From: Methanosarcinaceae archaeon
Lineage (GTDB): Archaea; Halobacteriota; Methanosarcinia; Methanosarcinales; Methanosarcinaceae
NCBI GenBank assembly: GCA_020793555.1
Contig: DQIO01000234.1
Span: 1 to 8,701, forward strand
DNA length: 8,701 bases
Direction: 5' to 3'
Shown here: one piece after another, positions 1-5,847 of the stretch
How the letters are laid out: the number at the start of each line of letters is the position of its first letter
Position numbering within the stretch: the stretch's first letter is position 1
Position numbers and translations under genes: made by a program
Notes under the pieces: model-generated
Seen by the model: only the letters and a program-made list of their open reading frames with translations
What the model was told of the DNA's origin: nothing
The model's database searches: none

Positions 1-204
1 GTATCGATTTACAAGAATAAGTTCGCTAACATAAGCGTTGATTTGTGCTGAATTATATCAGATATCACGTCAAACGGGAAATTAAAAAGATACTGTACGT
101 TAAATTTGTATAAGTGAGGGGCTTTTCCGACAATCTCTGTAACATACAGATAAAAAGACTCAATCGAGAAAATATTCCATTCACCGAACAACGATAAATA
201 TAAT
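1..204. other. AT-rich left edge without a convincing gene
   Basis: No gene can be supported here. The only open frame of any length (9-191, minus strand, 60 codons) needs a TTG start, has no Shine-Dalgarno site, and lies downstream of the mc1 terminator. Its product is rich in Phe, Tyr, Leu and Ile, as expected of translated AT-rich spacer, and resembles no family I know. The stretch may be the flank of a gene beyond the left edge. Confidence 0.4.
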
Positions 205-248
205 AAAAAAATATTAAAAAAGGAGTTGACCCATATTTTAATGGGTCA
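205..248 (-). terminator. Intrinsic terminator of mc1
   Basis: A perfect 8-bp inverted repeat, TGACCCAT (227-234) and ATGGGTCA (241-248), is separated by a 6-nt loop. Read on the minus strand it lies 23 nt past the mc1 stop. It is followed by two T-runs (complement of 216-221 and 205-211). Stem plus U-tract is a strong signal for ending the mc1 transcript, and archaeal RNA polymerase terminates well on oligo-T alone. Confidence 0.75.
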
Positions 249-271
249 TTTAAGGTCGATAAATAAAAAAA

Positions 272-562
272 TCAAACTTTGTCAAGTTTTTCAATACCAA
301 CTTTCTTCACGTATGGCTTGCTAATCTTATCAGGCATCCATGCCGGCTTATTTTTAGGTGCATCAACCATTTCCTTCCATCCCTTAAAAACATGAACTTT
401 TTTGGTTCCACGTTCTCTAAGTCTGATGGTTTTGGGTTTAGACTTTGTAGCTTTTTGTCTGTTTGCGACCTTGAGAGCTGCTTGTCTTGGTTGTTTACCA
501 GTGAATACACCGTGTTCATTTCCGTTCTTATCTCTTAATACAAAATTTCTTGTTTCAGACAT
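272..562 (-). CDS. mc1: Non-histone chromosomal protein MC1
   Basis: This is the small basic DNA-binding protein that bends and compacts DNA in Methanosarcinales and some haloarchaea. It binds as a monomer and prefers distorted or cruciform DNA. The 96-residue product closely follows the known Methanosarcina protein (about 93 residues). It shows the start TRNFVLRDKNGNEHGVFTGK, the central RLRERGTKKVHVFK and the C-terminal arm PAWMP. Numbered without Met1, the arm residues Pro72, Trp74, Met75 and Pro76 match the DNA-contacting loop of the M. thermophila protein. The product is rich in Lys and Arg, with no signal peptide or membrane segment. ATG at 562 is chosen because GAGATGA (complement of 567-573) sits 4 nt upstream, the same spacing as the GAGGTGA of the receptor gene at 5054. 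It is monocistronic, with its own TATA box and terminator, and divergent from fba. Confidence 0.97.
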   Translation of the reverse strand: MSETRNFVLRDKNGNEHGVFTGKQPRQAALKVANRQKATKSKPKTIRLRERGTKKVHVFKGWKEMVDAPKNKPAWMPDKISKPYVKKVGIEKLDKV

Positions 563-616
563 AATGTCATCTCGCGACCTGCATTTGTTACTGTTACTCT
601 TATTTTAGCATACAAA

Positions 617-626
617 ATATATATAT
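617..626 (-). promoter_or_regulatory. Probable TATA box of mc1
   Basis: The alternating run ATATATATAT, flanked on the minus strand by A-rich DNA upstream and TTTTG downstream, lies 55-64 nt before the mc1 start codon. Transcription would begin about 25 nt further on, near 590-593, leaving a leader of about 30 nt that contains the GAGATGA ribosome site. The assignment rests on composition and spacing only. Confidence 0.5.
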
Positions 627-700
627 GTTTTCTTTTAATGTTACCATTTGATTCTGTTTTGTAATGATTTTAACGAATTCCCCCAACTTCGTTGATTAAT

Positions 701-768
701 TTTATATGTGATGCAGCGTTTCGAGCACCACATTTATATGAAAATAACCTTCGAGCACAAATTTATTG
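701..768 (+). repeat. Imperfect direct repeat with TATA-like elements
   Basis: TTTATATG occurs at 701-708 and 733-740, with a partial third copy TTTATTG at 762-768. Between them TTCGAGCAC occurs exactly at 720-728 and 750-758. The order is therefore box A, box B, box A, box B, partial box A, with a period of about 30-32 bp. Box A also resembles an archaeal TATA box read on the plus strand. The cause could be duplication, repeated protein-binding sites or chance in AT-rich DNA. Confidence 0.45.
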
Positions 769-1003
769 TAGCTACAGCTAAGCCATCGCTACACTCCCAT
801 CAGTTATTTTGTGTTGACTTTTACTGTTTTATTTGGTGGTCCTTTCTTGATGCAGGTCTTATGGAGCTATTCGAAGTGTATCAAAGTCAAACGCTTGACC
901 CGAAACATTAATCAGAAGAGATTAATTGATCAATGAAGGGTTTAAACGATGACACGTGTAGACAAATATAATTATCAGTTAGCCACAACTTGAAAATGCC
1001 ACC

Positions 1004-1031
1004 AAAGGCATGGAAGAGTAGCCTTTATAAT
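1004..1031 (+). promoter_or_regulatory. fba promoter with overlapping dyad
   Basis: TTTATAAT at 1024-1031 fits an archaeal TATA box and predicts transcription from about 1053, giving a leader of about 30 nt before the start at 1085. A perfect 6-bp dyad, AAAGGC (1004-1009) and GCCTTT (1021-1026), spans the adjacent upstream BRE position and the first bases of the TATA box. A repressor bound there would block TBP/TFB, so it is a candidate operator; the operator role is inference. Confidence 0.5.
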
Positions 1032-1084
1032 CAACAAATACAATTACTACATAGTAAATATTAATTAAACAAAGGGGAAACATT

Positions 1085-1936
1085 ATGTCTTTAGTCACAA
1101 ACAACGAAGTACTGGACGCTGCAAACGAAGGCGGATACGCAGTTGGGGCGTTTAACATCAACAATATGGAGATCGTACAGTCAATTGTAACCACCGCATC
1201 AGAAATGAACGCGCCTGTGATCCTTGCAGCAAGTCAGGGTGCCATCAGTTATGCAGGTATCGAATATCTTGAAGCCATCGTAAAAGTCGCAGCCTCAAAA
1301 ACGGATACACCTGTGACCCTGCACCTTGACCATGGCACGGATTTTAATGTTATACTGCAGTGTATTCGACACGGGTTTACTTCTGTGATGATCGATGGTT
1401 CACATCTGCCTTTTGAGGAGAACGTCGCGCTGACAAAACGAGTCGTTGAAGTGGCACACCCCTGCGGGGTGTCCGTTGAGGCAGAACTCGGGCGGCTTGT
1501 AGGTGTTGAGGACAACATTTCCGTTGATGAAAAGGATGCCGTATTCACACGTCCTGATGAGGCAGTACAGTTTGTTGAAGAGACTGACGTAGACTCACTT
1601 GCGGTTGCGATTGGCAGCGCACACGGAATATACAAAGGCGAACCGAAACTTGATTTCGAGAGGCTTGAGAAAATCGATAACAAGGTAGATATACCGCTCG
1701 TGCTTCACGGCGCATCCGGCATACCCGAAGAGAGTATCATAAAGGCTGTGAAACTTGGGATCAATAAAATCAATATTGATACCGAAATTCGTCTGGCATT
1801 TAGGGATGCAGTCAGGAAAGTTGTCACCGAGTCAGATGTATATGACCCTCGAAAGATCTGCGGACCTGCGCGGGATGCGATGAAAGAGATCGTCAAATAC
1901 AAAATAAGCATCTTTGGCAGTGAAAATAAGGCATAA
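1085..1936 (+). CDS. fba: Class II fructose-bisphosphate aldolase
   Basis: This metal-dependent enzyme reversibly splits fructose 1,6-bisphosphate into dihydroxyacetone phosphate and glyceraldehyde 3-phosphate in the cytoplasm. The 283-residue product has the usual length of the short FbaA/KbaY branch. Class II landmarks are present: GAFNINNME (21-29), HLDHG (80-84, catalytic Asp82 and zinc ligand His83), MIDGSH (102-107), EAELG with Glu134, GSAHG with metal ligand His180, LHGASG with metal ligand His208, and the phosphate-binding NIDT (230-233). No key residue appears missing. ATG at 1085 is preceded by AGGGGA (1073-1078) at good spacing. A beta-helix gene follows 29 nt downstream (20 nt if that gene starts at its GTG), probably on the same transcript. 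Tagatose-bisphosphate aldolase (GatY/KbaY) cannot be excluded from motifs alone. Most archaea use an unrelated class I or bifunctional aldolase/phosphatase, so the gene may have come from bacteria. Confidence 0.92.
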   Translation: MSLVTNNEVLDAANEGGYAVGAFNINNMEIVQSIVTTASEMNAPVILAASQGAISYAGIEYLEAIVKVAASKTDTPVTLHLDHGTDFNVILQCIRHGFTSVMIDGSHLPFEENVALTKRVVEVAHPCGVSVEAELGRLVGVEDNISVDEKDAVFTRPDEAVQFVEETDVDSLAVAIGSAHGIYKGEPKLDFERLEKIDNKVDIPLVLHGASGIPEESIIKAVKLGINKINIDTEIRLAFRDAVRKVVTESDVYDPRKICGPARDAMKEIVKYKISIFGSENKA

Positions 1937-1965
1937 TGTATTAAAAAACGTAATCCGTGATTGAA

Positions 1966-2397
1966 ATGAACAACGAATTTATCAAGTATCATGCAGGTTC
2001 CGATACGTTTATTGTACAAAAAAAAGCATATTTTGAGGATTGTGTAACAATTGACGGTAATATGATGGTGGGAGCTGGTGCTAATTTTTGGCACGGGTTG
2101 ACAGTCAGCGGCTCACTAGAACTTGGTAAGGGCTCGTTTGTGAAAGGTGATGTAAAAGCTGAGAATGCCATCATAGGATCACGTACAGAAATTACTGGCA
2201 GTATAGAAGTTGTAAATGATCTGACATTGCTTGATGATGTCATTGTTGCAAAATCTGCAACCTGCGGAGGAGAGCTGCTTGTGCGTCCGGGGTGTTCAAT
2301 CGCGTTTGCAAAGGCTGACAGCACTCTTGAACTAATAGGAAAAGTAAATATCAAGGAGATTGAAACGGGTACAAAAGTAATTGTGCGCTCGGACTGA
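1966..2397 (+). CDS. Bactofilin-like polymer-forming beta-helix protein
   Basis: A 143-residue protein built of short beta-strand repeats with recurring Gly and small residues (VTIDGNMMVGAG, LTVSGSLELGKG, GDVKAENAIIG, TEITGSIEVVNDLTL). This is the pattern of the bactofilin/polymer-forming family (PF04519-like), whose members form a right-handed beta-helix and often assemble into filaments or scaffolds. There is no signal peptide or membrane segment, so it is probably cytoplasmic. I chose ATG at 1966 because GTGAT (1957-1961) could act as its ribosome site. A GTG start at 1957 would add three residues but has no ribosome site. It follows fba closely and shares its terminator. A link to the aldolase, such as scaffolding, is not shown; a hexapeptide-acyltransferase-like fold is the main alternative, but the repeats lack the regular six-residue spacing. 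Confidence 0.75.
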   Translation: MNNEFIKYHAGSDTFIVQKKAYFEDCVTIDGNMMVGAGANFWHGLTVSGSLELGKGSFVKGDVKAENAIIGSRTEITGSIEVVNDLTLLDDVIVAKSATCGGELLVRPGCSIAFAKADSTLELIGKVNIKEIETGTKVIVRSD

Positions 2398-2416
2398 TGT
2401 GCACATAATTTTTTTT
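2397..2416 (+). terminator. Terminator of the fba operon
   Basis: The 10-bp palindrome ATGTGCACAT (2397-2406) overlaps the last base of the beta-helix stop codon. It is followed by T8 at 2409-2416 and more T-rich DNA. Archaeal polymerase stops readily at such oligo-T runs. The gene on the other strand ends at 2420, so this is a tight convergent junction, and the T-rich tract runs into the 3' end of that gene. Confidence 0.6.
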
Positions 2417-2419
2417 GTT

Positions 2420-3178
2420 CTATTTTTCTCTTTCTTTTGCCAGCAATTTCAATACATGGTTTCGCAACTCATTTGACTCAGGAGCTGTGCGGTCACGTAA
2501 ATGTGGAAGGTCAACATCGATTATATCTACGATCTTTCCAGGGCGTGCACTCATAACAACAATTCGATCTGCAAGAAACACGGCTTCGTCCATACTGTGT
2601 GTTACAAACAGGATCGTGATATTATTTTTTCTCCATATCTCAAGAAGCTCATGCTGCAAAATGTTCCGTGTCTGGGCATCAAGCGCTCCGAAGGGTTCAT
2701 CCATAATAAGTACCTTCGGATCGTTTGCAAGCGCACGGGCGATAGCAACTCTTTGGCGCATTCCACCGGACAGTTCGTAAGGATAACTGTTCTTGAACTG
2801 CTCAAGACCAACAAGTCCGAGATATTTTTCTGCAATCTTGAGTGATTCATTCTTATTTTTGCCCTGCATCTGTGGTCCAAATGCGATATTGTCGATAACT
2901 GTTCTCCATGGAAAAAGCGAATATTCCTGAAATACCATGCCTCGCTTTGCATCAGGAACAGATATTTTCGTGCCGTCGAGCAAGATCTCGCCAGATGTGG
3001 GTGTATCAAGTCCGGCAATGATGCGCAGTAGTGTGGTCTTGCCGCAACCTGATGGTCCAATGAAACATACAAACTCCTTGTCTTTTATCTCAAGAGTTAT
3101 ATCGCTAAGTGCAATGGTTGGTGCCCCGTTTCCTTTATAAAATGTTCGTGAAACATTGTTCACAGTTAGTCTGCCCAT
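2420..3178 (-). CDS. ABC transporter ATPase, NitT/TauT family
   Basis: This is the energising subunit of an importer, a homodimer on the inner face of the membrane. The 252-residue product has every nucleotide-binding motif in order: Walker A GPSGCGKTT (41-49), Q-loop Gln84 in MVFQEYSLFPW, signature LSGGMRQR (136-143), Walker B VLIMDE (156-161), D-loop GALD (164-167) and switch His194 in FVTHSMDEA. The LFPW context after the Q-loop and the YELSGGMRQR form are typical of the TauB/SsuB/NrtD group. The ATG directly follows the permease TAA (TAAATG, no gap), implying translational coupling. It is the last gene of the three-gene operon. Annotators may call it nitrate, sulfonate, taurine or bicarbonate transport; the sequence does not decide the substrate. 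Confidence 0.95.
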   Translation of the reverse strand: MGRLTVNNVSRTFYKGNGAPTIALSDITLEIKDKEFVCFIGPSGCGKTTLLRIIAGLDTPTSGEILLDGTKISVPDAKRGMVFQEYSLFPWRTVIDNIAFGPQMQGKNKNESLKIAEKYLGLVGLEQFKNSYPYELSGGMRQRVAIARALANDPKVLIMDEPFGALDAQTRNILQHELLEIWRKNNITILFVTHSMDEAVFLADRIVVMSARPGKIVDIIDVDLPHLRDRTAPESNELRNHVLKLLAKEREK

Positions 3179-3967
3179 TTACATCACGATTCCCAAACGC
3201 CATTTAAGCAAGCGATCATCTACATAGTACCGAAATACCCTGTCAATCAAAAGTCCAAGAAAACCCAGCAAAAGCATGTACACAAGTACAAAATCCATCT
3301 GATGCAAGTGATAATGCCACCATATCTTATATCCAAGACCGTTGTTGCTGACCCCAAACATCTCTGCTGCAACAAGACACATCCAGCCTACACCCATAGC
3401 GATCCGTATCCCTGCCGCAATGGAAGGCAGTGCAGATGGAAGTGCTACATATCGTATGAGGTTTTGGTCACGCATACATCCCAATACCTTTGCAGCTTCT
3501 ACATACACAACAGGTACACTTTTAAATCCCGTATATGTGTTGATTATGATGGGAAACACAGCACCAATAAAAACCACAAAACCGGCTGATTGATGTGTAA
3601 GCCCAAACCATATTATTGCAAAAGGGATCCATGCAAGCGGCGGGATGGGGCGTAGAATTTCGATCACCGGATCAAAAATATGATTTGCACCCTTAAACCA
3701 GCCCATTATTATGCCAATCGGAAGTCCGATAACAAATGCCAAGAACATTCCGATTAAAAAATGAAGTAAACTTACAGATATATCAGTATATAATGCGCCG
3801 TTTTTTATGACTTTTAAAAATGATAACACAACATCAATAAAACTTGGCAGAAATAATTTGTTCTTAACAAGCAAATCTGCTACAAGCTGCCACATCACAA
3901 TTACAGTCAAAAGCGATATTGCCTCAAGCTCCCTATTGTGTATTGCGTTCTTGATATTGATTTTCAT
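3179..3967 (-). CDS. ABC transporter permease, NitT/TauT family
   Basis: A 262-residue integral membrane subunit of the TauC/SsuC type. Hydrophobic segments lie near residues 15-35, 67-89, 105-123, 127-146, 183-204 and 226-246, fitting six helices. The segment ILRPIPPLAWIPFAIIWFG (104-122) is the recognisable family signature. The cytoplasmic EAA loop, which docks on the ATPase, is seen at EAAKVLGCM (157-165) with the downstream ALPSALPSI. ATG at 3967 is backed by a strong GGAGGA site (complement of 3971-3976), only 3-4 nt from the start. That site is partly inside a stable hairpin that could limit ribosome access. It sits between the receptor gene (97-nt gap) and the ATPase gene (no gap). 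Confidence 0.95.
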   Translation of the reverse strand: MKINIKNAIHNRELEAISLLTVIVMWQLVADLLVKNKLFLPSFIDVVLSFLKVIKNGALYTDISVSLLHFLIGMFLAFVIGLPIGIIMGWFKGANHIFDPVIEILRPIPPLAWIPFAIIWFGLTHQSAGFVVFIGAVFPIIINTYTGFKSVPVVYVEAAKVLGCMRDQNLIRYVALPSALPSIAAGIRIAMGVGWMCLVAAEMFGVSNNGLGYKIWWHYHLHQMDFVLVYMLLLGFLGLLIDRVFRYYVDDRLLKWRLGIVM

Positions 3968-3970
3968 ATA

Positions 3971-4010
3971 TCCTCCGGAATGTGAGAGGCAGATGCCTCC
4001 CTTATCCGGA
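3971..4010 (-). promoter_or_regulatory. Hairpin over the permease ribosome site
   Basis: On the transcript an outer stem TCCGGA (4005-4010) pairs with TCCGGA (3974-3979). It encloses an internal loop and a perfect inner stem of GAGGCA (complement of 3994-3999) with TGCCTC (complement of 3986-3991) around a 2-nt tip. The 3' arm of the outer stem shares its last three bases with the GGAGGA ribosome site of the permease (3971-3976). It lies between the receptor and permease genes, where such hairpins often protect the receptor mRNA and lower permease output. Function is inferred. Confidence 0.55.
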
Positions 4011-4064
4011 ACTAACTATGCTCTGTTTGTTAATGTATGTTACCTTTCTTAAATTGTCAAAGAC

Positions 4065-5054
4065 TTATCCCATTACTGCTTCAAAGAAACTCAGGTCAAA
4101 TATGTCTTCTTGTTTAAGTGGTTTGTCTATGTATCCCAAATCGTATTGTACTGTGGTATAGCCAACTGTGGAATCAACTATCTGATTTGGGTCTGATATC
4201 CAGACACCATCCCAATCAGTGAGAGACTTATCTACATTTTCAACATCCCAGTCGGTTTTTGCAGCAAATATTTCACTTGCCTCATCAATATTGTCTTTGT
4301 TGTATTCTGTTGCTTTTATGTGAGTTCTTACTATCTGCTCAACCATATCAGGGTTTTCTCTTATGAGTTTACCACTGACTACGAGAACACAGCATGCATG
4401 GTTCGGGGACATTTCACCCGATGCCATGACTGAAACTCCATTGCCTTCACTTTCAATAATCGTAGGTGCCGGATGCGGTAGGAATACAGCATCAACCTGA
4501 CCTGCTGAAATAGCGGTTATTGCATCGCCTGGACCCATTGCATGTATATCAAGATCTACCTCAGGATTAATGTTGTTTTCTTCAAGCCAACTTCTCAAAA
4601 GTGTATCCTGAATGGTGCCTGCAGGGAATGTTGCGATTTTTAAACCTTTAAGATCTTGTGGACCTGTATAATTAATTTCAGGTCGAACTACAAGATTTGA
4701 GCCTTGTGTCTGCACACCTGCAACAATCTTTGCATCCAGTCCACTGCTAAGAGCGGATATTACGGGAGCTGCGCCCACGTAAGCGATGTCAAGATCACCT
4801 GCAAGCATTGAATGCATCTCCGGTGTGCCTGTTGGGAATTCATGTTCATTTATTCCTTCTATGCCAAAAGGTGCGAGGTCTTCAGCCCACCAACCTTTTT
4901 CCATCGCGGTCATGTGTGCGATCTGGTGTGTGCTTGGCTGGTAACCGATGTTAAGTTCGGTAATCTGTTCTTCTTTAGGAGCAGTGCATCCGGATACAAA
5001 TGCCGCTGCCAATATCATAATTGTGATGAATATTGTTGCTTTTGTTCTAATCAT
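4065..5054 (-). CDS. Substrate-binding lipoprotein of a NitT/TauT ABC importer
   Basis: This is the extracytoplasmic receptor that captures substrate and delivers it to the permease. The 329-residue precursor begins with a basic MIRTK and a hydrophobic stretch, ending in a lipobox-like VSGC with Cys23, so it is probably lipid-anchored outside the membrane. The body has the SsuA/NMT1-like two-lobe pattern: an early LNIGYQPSTHQIAHMTAMEKG, LAGDLDIAYVGAAPVISAL for the ligand cleft, DLKGLKIATFPAGTIQD for the hinge and second lobe, and AGQVDAVFLPHPAP. ATG at 5054 is supported by GAGGTGA (complement of 5059-5065) 4 nt upstream. It is the first gene of the operon, followed by permease and ATPase, and divergent from a regulator gene. 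Ligands in the family include sulfonates, nitrate, cyanate, bicarbonate and pyrimidine precursors; none can be chosen here. Confidence 0.93.
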   Translation of the reverse strand: MIRTKATIFITIMILAAAFVSGCTAPKEEQITELNIGYQPSTHQIAHMTAMEKGWWAEDLAPFGIEGINEHEFPTGTPEMHSMLAGDLDIAYVGAAPVISALSSGLDAKIVAGVQTQGSNLVVRPEINYTGPQDLKGLKIATFPAGTIQDTLLRSWLEENNINPEVDLDIHAMGPGDAITAISAGQVDAVFLPHPAPTIIESEGNGVSVMASGEMSPNHACCVLVVSGKLIRENPDMVEQIVRTHIKATEYNKDNIDEASEIFAAKTDWDVENVDKSLTDWDGVWISDPNQIVDSTVGYTTVQYDLGYIDKPLKQEDIFDLSFFEAVMG

Positions 5055-5113
5055 TCTGTCACCTCAACTGTAAAATGAATAATAGATTATTGTACATTCG
5101 TTGGATAACCACA

Positions 5114-5121
5114 TATATAAA
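5114..5121 (-). promoter_or_regulatory. TATA box of the ABC importer operon
   Basis: On the minus strand this reads TTTATATA, a perfect archaeal TATA consensus, preceded by the purine-rich GATAA at the BRE position. The predicted start of transcription near 5091 gives a leader of about 36 nt before the receptor ATG at 5054. Just upstream lies a perfect small dyad, AATCA-AC-TGATT (5130-5141), a candidate regulator site. Confidence 0.7.
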
Positions 5122-5166
5122 TTATCTGAAATCAACTGATTATATCCTAAAAGTATTAATATGTTG

Positions 5167-5193
5167 GAATATATGTCCTGTTTTGGATAAAAC
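5167..5193 (+). promoter_or_regulatory. Probable promoter and operator of the regulator gene
   Basis: GGAATATATG (5166-5175) combines a purine-rich BRE-like start with a TATA-like core about 60 nt before the regulator ATG at 5234; transcription would begin near 5197. The dyad GTTTT-GGAT-AAAAC (5180-5193) lies between the TATA box and the predicted start, where a bound repressor could block initiation. It could serve autoregulation. Both calls rest on position and short matches in AT-rich DNA. Confidence 0.4.
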
Positions 5194-5233
5194 TGTGTTG
5201 ATTTCAAATTATAACTTTACGAGAGGTTTAAAA

Positions 5234-5755
5234 ATGAGTATTGTTGAAAAAATAATTGCTTCTGTATTTGAATCGGATGATGCATTCCAAACAATGCTTT
5301 CAAAGGCTATCAAGGATGACTTGAATATTACTGTAATTGATTTTTCCGAGCAGGCAAAAATCCCTCCAAGTACTATGTACAAGATTCTGTCCGGGAATCG
5401 AGAACCCAACATGAAAACTCTGCGCCAGATCATAAAAACGATACGAAAACTGGAAGGGTCTGAACATGGCGATTTTATTGCAGTGATTGCCGCCCGCCCT
5501 GTGCTAGATAGTATTAGTGAAACTAAAAGAAAGGTCGGCGGCACGCTTTTAACTATACGGGAATATTCCGCCACTTCTATTGAGGAAGCGATCATTGCAG
5601 CTGTGCGCGCCGAGCGGGAGGGTGCAAAAGCACTTGTGTGCGCTCCGATTGTCAGTCCTACGGTCGAGAAAATATTGCGGATACCTGTTGCCACTATTAT
5701 GCCAAAGAACAGTATGGTGGAAGCGATCGAACTTGCGGCGCGGAAGATTGGTTGA
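5234..5755 (+). CDS. HTH transcriptional regulator with PrpR_N-like domain
   Basis: A 173-residue predicted DNA-binding regulator. Residues about 33-75 form an Xre/Cro-type helix-turn-helix (DFSEQAKIPPSTMYKILSGN then TLRQIIKTIRKLEG). After a short linker, residues about 80-173 form an alpha/beta domain; its EEAIIAAVRAEREGAKALVC, RIPVATIMP and MVEAIELAARKIG resemble the ligand-sensing N-terminal domain of PrpR-type activators. This layout fits the archaeal regulators grouped as COG1709. ATG at 5234 is chosen because GAGGT (5223-5227) stands 6 nt upstream. A longer frame back to 5075 overlaps both promoters and its extra residues look like translated spacer. The gene is divergent from the ABC operon with only 179 bp between starts, so control of the importer by a bound metabolite is the likely role. 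Activation or repression cannot be told. Confidence 0.85.
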   Translation: MSIVEKIIASVFESDDAFQTMLSKAIKDDLNITVIDFSEQAKIPPSTMYKILSGNREPNMKTLRQIIKTIRKLEGSEHGDFIAVIAARPVLDSISETKRKVGGTLLTIREYSATSIEEAIIAAVRAEREGAKALVCAPIVSPTVEKILRIPVATIMPKNSMVEAIELAARKIG

Positions 5756-5782
5756 ACAGGATTAACAAGATGGACGGGATTT
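5756..5782 (+). repeat. Three degenerate 9-bp tandem units
   Basis: Directly after the regulator stop codon are three imperfect units: ACAGGATTA (5756-5764), ACAAGATGG (5765-5773) and ACGGGATTT (5774-5782). They share the pattern AC-two purines-GAT. The run resembles the short 'acaggatt' tandem tracts scattered in spacers of many prokaryotic genomes. No function can be given. Confidence 0.35.
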
Positions 5783-5847
5783 TGAATGGCTCGCCCATCA
5801 CGTAAAATTTACCAGTTCAATGTTGAAGATTTCCAAAAAAAAGTTGA

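Larger units (their letters stand above)
563..1084. other. 522-bp divergent spacer between mc1 and fba
   Basis: I see no convincing gene. The best open frame (708-911, plus) starts with GTG, has no ribosome site and resembles nothing known. The spacer contains the mc1 TATA box (617-626) and an imperfect direct repeat at 701-768. It also holds several short perfect dyads: GTCAA/TTGAC (886-899), ATTAATC/GATTAAT (907-926), the palindrome ATTGATCAAT (925-934), ATGCC/GGCAT (996-1011) and AAAGGC/GCCTTT (1004-1026), the last overlapping the fba TATA box. The length and structure leave room for regulation or a small RNA, but neither is shown. Confidence 0.5.

Noticed and set aside
9..191. Minus-strand open frame of 60 codons
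   Set aside because: It needs a TTG start, lacks a ribosome site, lies beyond the mc1 terminator and its product has only AT-driven composition.
701..768. CRISPR-like repeat
   Set aside because: There are only two full units, each made of two short boxes with variable gaps, no spacers of standard size and no cas genes.
708..911. Plus-strand open frame of 67 codons in the mc1-fba spacer
   Set aside because: It has a GTG start and no ribosome site, its sequence matches no family, and its start falls inside the TATA-like repeat.
1249..1683. Long minus-strand frame of 144 codons inside fba
   Set aside because: It is the antisense shadow of the clearly coding aldolase; the product is Ser/Thr-rich, as expected of such shadows.
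2602..3072. Second minus-strand frame of 156 codons inside the ATPase gene
   Set aside because: It overlaps the ATPase in another frame on the same strand and shows no family motif, while the ATPase has all of its motifs.
5075..5233. N-terminal extension of 53 residues on the regulator
   Set aside because: It would cover both promoters, has no ribosome site and looks like translated spacer; the ATG at 5234 has a good site.
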